Positions 54,095 to 62,677 of a stretch of 64,000 nucleotides of DNA are shown here, in pieces. Position numbers and translations under genes: made by a program. The DNA is taken from NCBI RefSeq assembly GCF_012271765.1, contig NZ_VRKO01000010.1, positions 876,884 to 940,883 of the forward strand, read 5' to 3'. Within the stretch, counting starts at the first letter, position 1, and each line of letters starts with the position of its first letter. Source of the DNA: Erwinia rhapontici (lineage in GTDB: Bacteria > Pseudomonadota > Gammaproteobacteria > Enterobacterales > Enterobacteriaceae). The notes under the pieces were generated by a model that was not told the DNA's origin, did no database searches, and saw only the letters and a program-made list of their open reading frames with translations.

Positions 54095-54851
54095 CCAGGT
54101 CAATGTCTTAAGGTCAACGTCAACGTCAACGTCAACGTCAAGGGCGTTTCGCTTTCCCGCTATCGCGGGCGAAGCGACCAAAGGGCGGCAGTCGCCCCGC
54201 CCTTTGGAATCCGGGCTTGCGGCAGGCGCCACGCCCGCTTTGCGGGTGCCTTCGTCAGTTCCGTTCACCGACGGACCGCTCGTGACGGGACGTCCCTGTC
54301 CCGACACGACCTTTCACCGCCGTCCTGGCGGTTCATCCTGGTTCACATCACTTCCTCAGCGCAGCTTAATTGCCGCCTCAACATCAAAACCCAGGTCAAA
54401 CCCTAAAACCCAAATTTAAAAAAATAAAATGACCAAAAGCCCAAAAAGGCTTTTTGTGTCTGGTTTGTCTGGTTTGTCTGGTTTGTCTGGTTTGTCTGGT
54501 TTGTCTGGTTTGTCTGGTTTGTCTGACTTGTCTTTGATTGTTCTTTTGACCTGGCCGTTGACCTTTTGAGCGGCAATTAAGCCTCGCCGAAGGAGGGCGG
54601 ATTTCCAGGACGAGCCGACAGGACGTCGGCGAGAGGGTGAGCCGGGACAGGGATGTCCCGTCACGCCCGGTCCGGCGGGAAAACCGATCGACTGAGGGAA
54701 CCCGCTTTAGCGGGCGATGCGCCTGCCGCAAGCCCGGGGTCAAGGGGCGGCGGCGACTGGCCGCCCCTTGTCGCTCAGCCCGCGCAGCGGGAAAGCGAAA
54801 CGCCCTTGACCTTGACCTGGCCGTAGACCTTGACCTTAAGACGTTGAACCG
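54095..54851. repeat. A-family long palindromic repeat, copy 5
   Basis: About 757 bp between the convergent rhaM and hpxO, the longest copy because its centre holds a nine-base VNTR. The edge has four or more GTCAAC units. Main hairpins are at 54178-54207 (stem CCAAAGGGCGG) and 54741-54770 (stem CAAGGGGCGGC). The centre has the AAAAAGGCTTTTT terminator-like element. The right arm ends AGCGAAACGCCCTTGACC. Open frames inside, including one with Gln-Thr-Arg repeats, are products of the repeat. Confidence 0.93.
54461..54532. repeat. 9-bp minisatellite in the centre of repeat copy 5
   Basis: TGGTTTGTC occurs seven times in perfect tandem (54461-54523), followed by a variant TGACTTGTC. Copy 4 has a single TGGTCTGTC at this place and copy 1 a decayed one, so the array expanded inside this copy and is likely variable between strains. 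Confidence 0.96.
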
Positions 54852-54878
54852 GCCTTTCGGGTCGACCGAAATAGAAGG

Positions 54879-56036
54879 TTACGCTAATGGCCCACCCTGA
54901 ATCGTCTCACACATCCCACTGATAATGCGTTCCCCGGATTCCTGCCTCAGCCCGGCGTACCACTCCGCGGTTAACGCCGGGTCCTTCGCATGGGTCACAT
55001 CGCAGCGCTTACGTGCTTTCAGCACCAGATCCTTCACCCGATCGGCTCGCTTATGCTGATAACGCAGCAGGGCATCCTCAATCCCCAGCGAGTTACTGTG
55101 CAGCGTCATCGCCAGAACCACCGCATCTTCCATCGCCGCACAGCCGCCCTGGCCGATATCCGGCGTGGTACTGTGTGCCGCATCCCCCAGCAGCGCCACA
55201 CGGCCTTTAACCAACTGAGCGAAGGGCTCAATGTCGTGGATCTCCACGCGGTTGGTGGTTTCCGGATTCAGCTGCGCAATAAGCTGCTGCACCGGCGCTG
55301 CCCAGCCTGCGAAGTAACGGGATAAATCATCGCGCAGACTGATGCGATCTTCCGCTACCCCCTTCGGCAACGGCACGTCGAAGAAGAAGTAAAAGCGATT
55401 CCCCGCAATTGGCATCAGCGAAACACGTTTACCTTCACCCACAAAGGTCGTCCACTGGTTGGCCGGGGCCAGGGACTCATCAATCTCGACCAGCCCGTTC
55501 CAGTTCACATACCCCGCATATCGGCGCTCGGTGGCGTAACCCAGCACGGACTCGCGCACTACCGAGTGGGTGCCATCACAGGCAATCAGCAGATCCCCCT
55601 GTGCTTCACTGCCATCTTCAAAGAAAGCCGTGACGCCGTCACTTTGTTGTTCAACGCGACTCACGCGTTTACCGAACTGCACGTTATCAAAGCCCCAGGT
55701 ATTCAGTAGCATCGACTGGAGTTCGGAACGCGCCACCGGGTAAGGGCGCTCGCCAGAATCCTGTACCAGCGCATCAAGGCTGAACTGCGTCAGGGTTTCC
55801 GCGCTCTGATAATCTTTATACGCCATATAATGCATCGGGCCGCCAATGGCGCGCAGGGCATCTTTCATCCCAAGATAGTTAAGGCATTTCACACCGTTGG
55901 GCCAGATGGAAATAGCCGCGCCGACCGGCTTAATCTCTTTCACCGCTTCATACACTTCGCTGTCGATCCCGCAGCGCTTCAGCGCAATCGCTGTACACAT
56001 CCCACCAATACCGGCACCTATGATAATTGCTTTCAT
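54879..56036 (-). CDS. hpxO: FAD-dependent urate hydroxylase
   Basis: A 385-residue flavoprotein hydroxylase that converts urate to 5-hydroxyisourate. The FAD motif is IIGAGIGGMCTAIALKRCG, followed by VGAAISIWPNGVKCL, the central YAGYVNWNGLVEID, and GRVALLGDAAHSTTPDIGQGG. This matches Klebsiella HpxO in length and pattern. The ATG at 56036 follows GAGGAGG; the longer upstream frame is unused. No other hpx gene is adjacent, so the rest of purine catabolism must lie elsewhere. Confidence 0.93.
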   Translation of the reverse strand: MKAIIIGAGIGGMCTAIALKRCGIDSEVYEAVKEIKPVGAAISIWPNGVKCLNYLGMKDALRAIGGPMHYMAYKDYQSAETLTQFSLDALVQDSGERPYPVARSELQSMLLNTWGFDNVQFGKRVSRVEQQSDGVTAFFEDGSEAQGDLLIACDGTHSVVRESVLGYATERRYAGYVNWNGLVEIDESLAPANQWTTFVGEGKRVSLMPIAGNRFYFFFDVPLPKGVAEDRISLRDDLSRYFAGWAAPVQQLIAQLNPETTNRVEIHDIEPFAQLVKGRVALLGDAAHSTTPDIGQGGCAAMEDAVVLAMTLHSNSLGIEDALLRYQHKRADRVKDLVLKARKRCDVTHAKDPALTAEWYAGLRQESGERIISGMCETIQGGPLA

Positions 56037-56289
56037 CCGTTCCTCCTCTCGATCTATATGTACAGGAAGCAATTTCCATACCAGCCTCTCATGGCACACT
56101 GCATGCTGCGCTGCGGGCCACCGATGCAAGAATGAAACAAAGGTTGCAACGATGTGCGGCGCAATAATGATGCAGTGCACGCTTATGGTGCTGTGATAGT
56201 GAAACTTTCGTTCGGGTGTGAATAGTTTCGCTGGCAATTTCTGTTATTTTTGCCAAAGTAACCTTCTGCCCCTTAAAAGAGATGCGGTT

Positions 56290-56922
56290 ATGACCATCAT
56301 TGCCTGCCTGCATGCAGCCAGAAGCAATATCGAGGTGTTTGAGCAGGCGTTAACCACGCTGGATTACGACGAGGTTGAACTGCTGCATCGTGTAGAGAGT
56401 GAGCTGTTTGCACAAACGCAGGGCGAACAGGGCATGACTCCCGAAATTGTGGCCGCTACGCGCCGTGCGATTGAAGAGTTGTGCCAGCAGGCCGATGCGG
56501 TCATTGTCACCTGTACCACATTGGGTGTGGCGGTGTGGGAAGCCGAGTTCAGTAAACCCGTACTGCGGGTGGATGCCACGCTGGCCAAAATCGCCTCTCG
56601 TTATCACGGCACGATCCTGGTGCTGTGTACCGCTCAGTCGACGCTGGAGTCGACCACGCAGTTGTTCAGCGCGTTTATCCCCGGCGATCGTCTGTATGTC
56701 GAGCTGGTGCCCCGTGCCTGGGCCTGGTTTAACCAGGGCGACATCGACGGTTATCATCAGCAAATTGCCGATTATATTCAGCAACGACCGGAATGCGCAC
56801 TGGGCTGTATTGTACTGGCGCAGGCGTCGATGAGCGGAGCAGAGAAACGCGTGAACAGCACGCTGGCGGTACTGAGTGGCCCGCAGGTCAGTTTGCAGGC
56901 CGCTCTCGATCTCCTACACTAA
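56290..56922 (+). CDS. Aspartate/glutamate racemase-family protein
   Basis: A 210-residue protein with the Asp/Glu/hydantoin racemase pattern. The first catalytic-type Cys is in VIVTCTTLGVAVWEAEF, and a second Cys is in ALGCIVLAQASM, so a two-cysteine mechanism is possible. Divergent from hpxO, it might be an allantoin or hydantoin racemase in purine breakdown, but an amino-acid racemase is equally possible. The ATG at 56290 is likelier than one 24 codons upstream because homologues start MTxIACLH. Its 3' end overlaps the convergent MFS gene by nine bases. Confidence 0.78.
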   Translation: MTIIACLHAARSNIEVFEQALTTLDYDEVELLHRVESELFAQTQGEQGMTPEIVAATRRAIEELCQQADAVIVTCTTLGVAVWEAEFSKPVLRVDATLAKIASRYHGTILVLCTAQSTLESTTQLFSAFIPGDRLYVELVPRAWAWFNQGDIDGYHQQIADYIQQRPECALGCIVLAQASMSGAEKRVNSTLAVLSGPQVSLQAALDLLH

Positions 56923-58098
56923 CAGGCGCTGACCGATGGCCTGGCGCTGGTGCCAGGCATATATCGCCACCAGCAGCGTCAGCAGCGCTAGCGTGGAGAG
57001 CATGGCTCCAGCGCCCAACCGGTCCAGCAGCAGCCCGCTGAACAGCGGCACCGTCAGGCGCGACAGCGTAAACAGACTGGCCTGCAAACCGTAATCCACC
57101 GCCCGATTTTCCGCACGGCTGAATGCCATCATCAGCATAAACATCAGTGCTGACAGTCCGCCAATCGCCGCCGCCATCAGCGTTGAAATTGCCAGCAGAT
57201 AACGGGCAGGCAGTTGCCCAATCACACCCAGCGCCATCACGGCCAGCGAGAGGCTGGCAAAGGCCAGCCAGCCCGGCAGTGCCGCCGCCGCATTGCGGCG
57301 CGTCAGCCAGCGGGCGCTGAGTAAACTCACCACCGCTCCCAGTGCACTGCCACCAACACCGACCCAAAGGATCACCTGTTGCAGCGGTAGCCCGGCATCC
57401 AGCAGCAGGGGTTTCAGCCACAGCCAGCCGCAGCCGAGGAAGGGAAAGGCCAGCAGGCAGATCGGCAACCAGCTTTTACCGCCAGGCTGGTGCAGGAAAC
57501 CCCGTACCGCCACGGCAGGATGGTCACCCCGGGCCGGTTCCGGCAGCAGACGTAATAGCAGTGCGCTGCTCAACGCCGCCGCACTCATCAGCCAGCAGGG
57601 AAGCGCCCAGCCATAGTGCTGCCATAGCAGCAGCATAACGCCGCTGCCCCCCACCGCACCGGCAAACAGCGCCGCCGCACGTACGCTGCCCGCCCGGGGT
57701 TGCTCGCCGTCATGAAACAGCGCGATGGCCAGCGCATTCACCGGCACATCGCACCAGGCCAACAGCAGGCTGCCCGCGAGCAGCAGCATAAACAGCACGG
57801 TTTTATCCTGCTGCAACGATATCTGGCTCAGCAGCGCAAACAGTGCCGCCAGCAACAGCCAAAGGAGGCTGCCCCAGTCTTTATAGCGCTGGCGAAACAG
57901 ACGGCTGCGCTGCACCGGAAAGGCCAGCCACAGCTTGATCACGGCGGGCAGGGCGGCCAGCTGAAACAGCCCCAGTTCACTGCCGCTCCAGCCCTGCTGG
58001 TGCAGGATCAGCGGCAGCCCGAGCATCAGCCAGGTGACGGGCAGCGTCAGGCTGAAATTAAACCAGAAAAACAGCAGCTGTAATCCAGCGCGCCTCAT
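56914..58098 (-). CDS. MFS transporter in the iron operon (RhtX/FptX-like)
   Basis: A 394-residue carrier with about twelve helices. The beginning (FWFNFSLTLPVTWLMLGLPLILHQQGWSGSELGLFQLAALPAVIKLWLAFPV in outline) resembles RhtX/FptX siderophore importers and AmpG-like permeases. It is the last gene of a TonB receptor, methyltransferase, MFS operon and starts within the stop of the methyltransferase gene (ATGA). Import of an intact ferric chelate across the inner membrane is the likely role; export cannot be excluded. Confidence 0.8.
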   Translation of the reverse strand: MRRAGLQLLFFWFNFSLTLPVTWLMLGLPLILHQQGWSGSELGLFQLAALPAVIKLWLAFPVQRSRLFRQRYKDWGSLLWLLLAALFALLSQISLQQDKTVLFMLLLAGSLLLAWCDVPVNALAIALFHDGEQPRAGSVRAAALFAGAVGGSGVMLLLWQHYGWALPCWLMSAAALSSALLLRLLPEPARGDHPAVAVRGFLHQPGGKSWLPICLLAFPFLGCGWLWLKPLLLDAGLPLQQVILWVGVGGSALGAVVSLLSARWLTRRNAAAALPGWLAFASLSLAVMALGVIGQLPARYLLAISTLMAAAIGGLSALMFMLMMAFSRAENRAVDYGLQASLFTLSRLTVPLFSGLLLDRLGAGAMLSTLALLTLLVAIYAWHQRQAIGQRLLV

Positions 58099-59087
58099 GG
58101 TGTGGCGTCCTGAAACGCCACATGCACCATCAGCGGTGCCATCGGGAACGGATACGACTGGCAGCGGATACCGCTGAATCCGGCACCAGCCAGCATCTGC
58201 GTCATCTCGCCGTGATGGAACACATGTTTCCCGCGCAGTATCAGCGGCAGGAAGAAGGGCAGCACTTCGCGCGCCTGGTCGGGCTGTGGGCCAATTTCGG
58301 CATGGGCGGCGATCAACACGCCACCGGGGCGCAGCCGTGCCCGCAGCTGGCGTAATGTTTCCAGTGGATCAGCGACAAAATGCAGGAACGACGAGCACCA
58401 GATAATGTCGAAACGCTCCTCTGCTGTCAGCTCACTGCGCGCGCTAAAGCGGCCATCCAGCCCGGCGGCGCTGAGATTCTTTTGGGCAACGGCGGCGGTT
58501 AATGGCAGGTCCTGTACCACGCCGTGCAGCTGAGGATAGCGCTGCCCCAGCGCTGCGCTCACCAGACCGGGGCCACCCCCCATATCGAGCAGGGTTGCCG
58601 GGCGGGTAAAGTGCGGTAGCGTGGCGGCAATGGCGCAGGCCGTATCCGCTGTCAGCGCACGCTGTTCCTGAGCAATCTGCGTGCTGGCGGCTTCGGCCCA
58701 GGCCGCATCCTGCGCCAGCTGTGCGCTAAAGCCGGGCAGCGGTTGAGTGACCCGCGTCGGAAGCTGCTGGCCTAAAGCACGCAGTGAACGCAGACGATAA
58801 CGCCAGGCATCACCCACATAGCGATCCCCCTGCGGGCAGAGCAACGCGTGTACCGCCTCCGTTACCCGATAACGATCGCCTTCGCGGTTCAGCCACCCGT
58901 CACTCCACAGCAGCTCCAGCAGCGGGGCCGTGGGGTCCGGGTGCCAGCTCAGCCGGGCAGCCAGCTGTGCCGCCGTTTGCGGCTGTTGCAAATGATGGAA
59001 CAGGCGATGGTCGAGGGCCACCGCTAACGCATCGGCCATCACGCTACTGGCAGCCAGCCGGTCCAGGTGTTTGAGTACAGTATTCAT
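58095..59087 (-). CDS. SAM-dependent methyltransferase in the iron operon
   Basis: 330 residues. The N-terminal winged-helix dimerisation part (ALAVALDHRLFHHLQQPQTAAQLAARL) and a class I SAM domain with TLLDMGGGPGLVSAAL (motif I), GVVQDLPL and FDIIWCSSFLHFVADP are typical of O-methyltransferase family 2 and related N-methyltransferases. It overlaps both neighbours by four bases. Its presence between a TonB receptor and an MFS carrier, with no NRPS or other synthesis gene, is unusual; it may modify an imported chelator. The substrate is unknown. Confidence 0.8.
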   Translation of the reverse strand: MNTVLKHLDRLAASSVMADALAVALDHRLFHHLQQPQTAAQLAARLSWHPDPTAPLLELLWSDGWLNREGDRYRVTEAVHALLCPQGDRYVGDAWRYRLRSLRALGQQLPTRVTQPLPGFSAQLAQDAAWAEAASTQIAQEQRALTADTACAIAATLPHFTRPATLLDMGGGPGLVSAALGQRYPQLHGVVQDLPLTAAVAQKNLSAAGLDGRFSARSELTAEERFDIIWCSSFLHFVADPLETLRQLRARLRPGGVLIAAHAEIGPQPDQAREVLPFFLPLILRGKHVFHHGEMTQMLAGAGFSGIRCQSYPFPMAPLMVHVAFQDATP

Positions 59088-61066
59088 AGTTGATAGCTCA
59101 CTTTGAGGCCCATTTCACGCGCCGGGCTGTAAACACGTACGGTGCCGTTGATGTAGCCCACTGCGTCGTACTCTTTGTCCGTCAGATTATCGACGTACAG
59201 CGACACATCGAGGTCGCGCCAGGCATAGCCGATGGTCATATCCAGAACACCGTAGCCTGCCTGCTGATATTGATTAGCGGCATCGAGGAAGCTGCGGCCT
59301 ACGCCGTGCCATTGCAGCTGGCTGTAAGCGCCGCTCTTGTGGTCGTAACGCAGACCAAGGCTGGCGGTGGCATCCGGGGCGAAGGGGTTATGGTTCCCGG
59401 CATAGTTATTCGCGCCGTCCTGATAACGGTCAAAGCGCGTATGGTTAAGGCCCAGCGAGCCCTGCACGCGCAGCTCTGGCAGCAAGGCGTAATCTGCCTC
59501 CAGCTCCCAGCCCGTCGAGCGGGCTTTGGCGGCATTGCCGATGTACACCACGCCCGCCTGAACGATCTGCTGCACCTGCATATCGCTGATATCCATCAGA
59601 TAGATGGAGCTGCTGTAGCGCAGGCGTTTATCGTCGGACAGCCCTTTGATCCCCAGCTCCCAGGATTTCACTTTCTCCGGGTTGTAGGGGGCATACTGCG
59701 TGGCCGGGGAGAACAGGTTGAAACCTCCGGCACGGAAACCCTGGCTGTAGCTGGCGTACGTCTGGACGTCAGGCCGCCACTGGTATTGCAGGGCGATTTT
59801 CGGTGACAGGCTGTGCCAGCTGGCTTCGCGTTTGTCCACTGTTGAAGGCGTGACGCTGACAGCGCTGCGTTCGGCGCGACCGCCCAGCGTCAGGCTCCAC
59901 GGCCCGCTCAGCGTCTGTGTCCATTCGCCAAACACCGCCTGCGTGTTACCGCGCTGCGCAATGCGTTGCTCAGTCAGCATCAGCGGCAGTTTCTGCTGAT
60001 AGCGGAAATGATGATCGTCGGCGTCAAAATAGAGCCCGGCCAGCCAGCGGTGGCGGTCGCCTTCGCCCTGCAAGCGGAACTCCTGCGAACGGGTGGTCAG
60101 ATGGTAGTCGCGTTGCAGGTGCAGACGGTCGGCAGCGATAAAGTCGGTGTCCTGCTGCACCCGATCCCAGAAGTCGCTCTGCGCACTGATGGAACGAAAC
60201 TGCCAGCCGTTCTCCAGCAGATGGCGATAGTCGAGGGAGATCACGCTGGCACGGGAATGGTTCCAGGAATCGGTGCCGCTGTTGACCACCCGGTCACGGC
60301 TGGCGACCGGGCCCCACTGTGAACCGCCGTCGTGATAGTTCTTATGGCTGTAACGCAGCCGGAGATCGTCGGCATCGGTGGGCGTCCAGCGCAGTTGCAG
60401 CCGCTGGTTATCACGCTCACGGTCATCGGCTTTGCCGCCGCGCAGGGCATTATCAATGTCGCCATCCTGGGATTTCCACTCCCCGGCAACGGCCATATAC
60501 AGCCGATCCTCAACCAGCGGCGTGCTGAAACTCCCGCGCAGCTGCTGACGGTTACGACTGCCATAGATCGCGTCGATCCTGCCGCGTTGCAGGTTGTCCG
60601 GGGTGCGGGTCACCACATTGATCACCCCGGCCTCGGCGTTACGGCCATAGAGCGAGGATTGTGGCCCACGCAGGATCTCCACGCGCTCCACGTCCATAAA
60701 GGCATTATCAAACCCCTGATTGGTCAGCTGCGGCACACCGTCTTCGGTCAGTAATACGGAGGAGGAGAAGCCGGTCGCACTGCCGCTCAGGCCGCGCATC
60801 ACGGGCAGGTTGGTACCCGACTGTCCCCAGGGTTGAAACACCAGGCCAGGCGTGCGTGCCGCCAGCTGGCTTATCTCCTCCACCCGTTGTGCCTCCAGAT
60901 CCTCGCCATACAGTACGGACAGTGAGGCAGGCACCTCGACGGCAGGCAGGGCCGTTTTGGTGGCGGTCACTACCATCTCATCGGCGGCGGTGTGAATAGT
61001 GGTATCGGTGGCGGCAGCAGCGATGCCGGGCAGGGCCAGCAATAGCCCCCAGTAACCTGTACTCAT
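59084..61066 (-). CDS. TonB-dependent outer-membrane receptor
   Basis: A 660-residue receptor. A signal peptide is cut after IAAAA (about residue 18). A TonB box DEMVVTATKT is followed by the plug domain (VPASLSVLYGEDLEAQ, MRGLSGSATG, VERVEILRGPQSSLYGRNAEAGVINVVTRTP) and a 22-strand barrel ending VSYQL, where most family members end in an aromatic residue. The start at 61066 fits GAGGA six bases upstream. A Fur-like box and a PchR-like regulator lie upstream, so it is probably a ferric-siderophore receptor. Confidence 0.93.
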   Translation of the reverse strand: MSTGYWGLLLALPGIAAAATDTTIHTAADEMVVTATKTALPAVEVPASLSVLYGEDLEAQRVEEISQLAARTPGLVFQPWGQSGTNLPVMRGLSGSATGFSSSVLLTEDGVPQLTNQGFDNAFMDVERVEILRGPQSSLYGRNAEAGVINVVTRTPDNLQRGRIDAIYGSRNRQQLRGSFSTPLVEDRLYMAVAGEWKSQDGDIDNALRGGKADDRERDNQRLQLRWTPTDADDLRLRYSHKNYHDGGSQWGPVASRDRVVNSGTDSWNHSRASVISLDYRHLLENGWQFRSISAQSDFWDRVQQDTDFIAADRLHLQRDYHLTTRSQEFRLQGEGDRHRWLAGLYFDADDHHFRYQQKLPLMLTEQRIAQRGNTQAVFGEWTQTLSGPWSLTLGGRAERSAVSVTPSTVDKREASWHSLSPKIALQYQWRPDVQTYASYSQGFRAGGFNLFSPATQYAPYNPEKVKSWELGIKGLSDDKRLRYSSSIYLMDISDMQVQQIVQAGVVYIGNAAKARSTGWELEADYALLPELRVQGSLGLNHTRFDRYQDGANNYAGNHNPFAPDATASLGLRYDHKSGAYSQLQWHGVGRSFLDAANQYQQAGYGVLDMTIGYAWRDLDVSLYVDNLTDKEYDAVGYINGTVRVYSPAREMGLKVSYQL

Positions 61067-61115
61067 GGTGATCCTCATTGTTGTCGATAGCGCAGAAACG
61101 CCAACTATGCTATCT

Positions 61116-61137
61116 ATAAATGAGAATGCTTATTATC
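61116..61137. promoter_or_regulatory. Fur-like box between receptor and AraC gene
   Basis: ATAAATGAGAATGCTTATTATC resembles enterobacterial Fur sites of the form AAATGAGAAT-ATTATT. It is placed about 55 bases from each of the two divergent start codons. Fe-dependent repression of both genes would be expected. Confidence 0.65.
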
Positions 61138-61186
61138 CTCGTTTGTCTGCGAGGCGGTGATTTTACTCTGGGAAACGGTGAACCTG

Positions 61187-62113
61187 ATGATCCAGCCTTT
61201 TCAGGGCACACAAAGCTATCGCGTCAGCGCCGCTGATGCGCAGGTGACGGGTGCCATCCGCGCATTACCGCCAACGGTCGGTGACTGTCGTTCGCATTTC
61301 ACCACGCTTGCGGACGGCATGACGCTGGTGCGCTCGTTGTATCAACCTCAGCGGCCGCTGATTGAAGAAACCTGCAATCCTCATGCACAGCCGATGCTGG
61401 TGCTGACCTTCGGCCTGGCAGGCCATTCGGTTTATCAGGGGCGCGAAGGGCAGGAAACCCGCTTCAGCCAGCACTATCTGACCATGACCAGCTTCAACGG
61501 CAGCGTGGGCGAGCGGCACTATCGTGCATGCGAAACGGTCAGTCAGCTGCGTCTGCTGATTGGGGCCAGCGGCGTGAAACACTATTTTGGTGAAGAGGTG
61601 TGTGAACGCCTGTTCCGGCAGCCCATACTGGCCCACCACGCCTGGACGCCGTTTAACCCGGCAACGGAAACGCTACTGGCACAGCTGGAAGCCAGCCGTC
61701 AGGATCCGCTGATGCAGCAGATCCATGCGCTGAATCTACTGGCGCTTTACCGGCATTTGCTCCTGTCTGCGGGGAACCGGCCGCTGCACCCCCAGGACGA
61801 TCGGCGGCTGGAGCAGGCGCGGGAATGGATGCTGGCGCATCTGGCCGAGCCGTTCTCCCTCAGCACGCTGGCGATGGCGGTAGGGTTGAGTGATTACAAA
61901 CTTAAGCAGGGTTTTCATCAGCGTTTTCATACGACGCCGGGACAGATGCTGTTACAGCTGCGCATGGAACAGGCGCACCGCCTGCTGGAGCAGGGATATC
62001 AGGTGGCGCAGGCGGGCTGGCAGGTGGGTTATCGCCATGCGAATAACTTCAGCGTGGCGTTTCATCGCTATTTTGGCCGTCATGCCAGCGCGGTCACGGG
62101 AAAAAAACAGTAG
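61187..62113 (+). CDS. AraC-family regulator, PchR-like
   Basis: About 308 residues. The C-terminal AraC domain begins near DRRLEQAREWMLAHLAEPFSLSTLAMAVGLSDYKLKQGF, and the second helix-turn-helix is VAQAGWQVGYRHANNFSVAFHRYFG. The LSDYKLKQGFHQRF stretch is typical of PchR/YbtA-like activators that respond to ferric siderophores. Divergent from the TonB receptor, it most likely activates it when the chelate is present. The ATG at 61187 follows GGTGA; a GTG ten codons upstream is an alternative. Confidence 0.85.
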   Translation: MIQPFQGTQSYRVSAADAQVTGAIRALPPTVGDCRSHFTTLADGMTLVRSLYQPQRPLIEETCNPHAQPMLVLTFGLAGHSVYQGREGQETRFSQHYLTMTSFNGSVGERHYRACETVSQLRLLIGASGVKHYFGEEVCERLFRQPILAHHAWTPFNPATETLLAQLEASRQDPLMQQIHALNLLALYRHLLLSAGNRPLHPQDDRRLEQAREWMLAHLAEPFSLSTLAMAVGLSDYKLKQGFHQRFHTTPGQMLLQLRMEQAHRLLEQGYQVAQAGWQVGYRHANNFSVAFHRYFGRHASAVTGKKQ

Positions 62114-62182
62114 AGTCGATACGGAAAATGCTTATGCTGTTAGCACAAGATGTTATGTAACTGTTATTTCAGGAAGAGAAAA

Positions 62183-62629
62183 ATGTTCGATCTGACCCTC
62201 GTTATTCTGCTGTTTCTTGCCGCTTTGAGTTATTTCAGCCACAACCTCACTGTCACCATTGCCCTGCTAGTGCTGGTCGCCATTCGCATGACGCCGCTGC
62301 AACAGACGTTCCCGTGGATTGAAAAGCAGGGGGTAACGGTCGGGATCATTATTCTGACCATCGGCGTCATGGCACCGATTGCCAGCGGTACACTGCCTTC
62401 CACCACCCTGATGCACTCCTTCCTGAACTGGAAATCACTGCTGGCGATTGCGGTGGGCATTTTTGTTTCCTGGGTTGGCGGGCGTGGCGTGGCATTAATG
62501 AGCAGCCAGCCTACCGTGGTCGGGGGGTTGCTGATTGGGACGATTATTGGCGTTTCGTTATTCCGTGGCGTTCCGGTTGGTCCGCTGATTGCCGCTGGCC
62601 TGGTCTCACTGATGATCGGGAAATCCTGA
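62183..62629 (+). CDS. yeaL: DUF441 inner-membrane protein
   Basis: A 148-residue four-to-five-helix protein, same length as E. coli YeaL and very similar: [56 protein letters not shown], and [21 protein letters not shown] (segments in outline). The function is unknown. The ATG at 62183 follows AGGAAGAG; an upstream in-frame ATG 11 codons earlier is not supported. Confidence 0.95.
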   Translation: MFDLTLVILLFLAALSYFSHNLTVTIALLVLVAIRMTPLQQTFPWIEKQGVTVGIIILTIGVMAPIASGTLPSTTLMHSFLNWKSLLAIAVGIFVSWVGGRGVALMSSQPTVVGGLLIGTIIGVSLFRGVPVGPLIAAGLVSLMIGKS

Positions 62630-62677
62630 GCAAATATGTTATCCTGCCGCCAGAATTTTATCTGACAGAGAAACAGT

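Noticed and set aside
54396-54743. Open frame on the minus strand with Gln-Thr-Arg repeats
   Set aside because: It is the translation of the 9-bp minisatellite and flanking repeat arm. Equivalent frames in copies 1 and 4 lack the repeats, and there is no ribosome-binding site.
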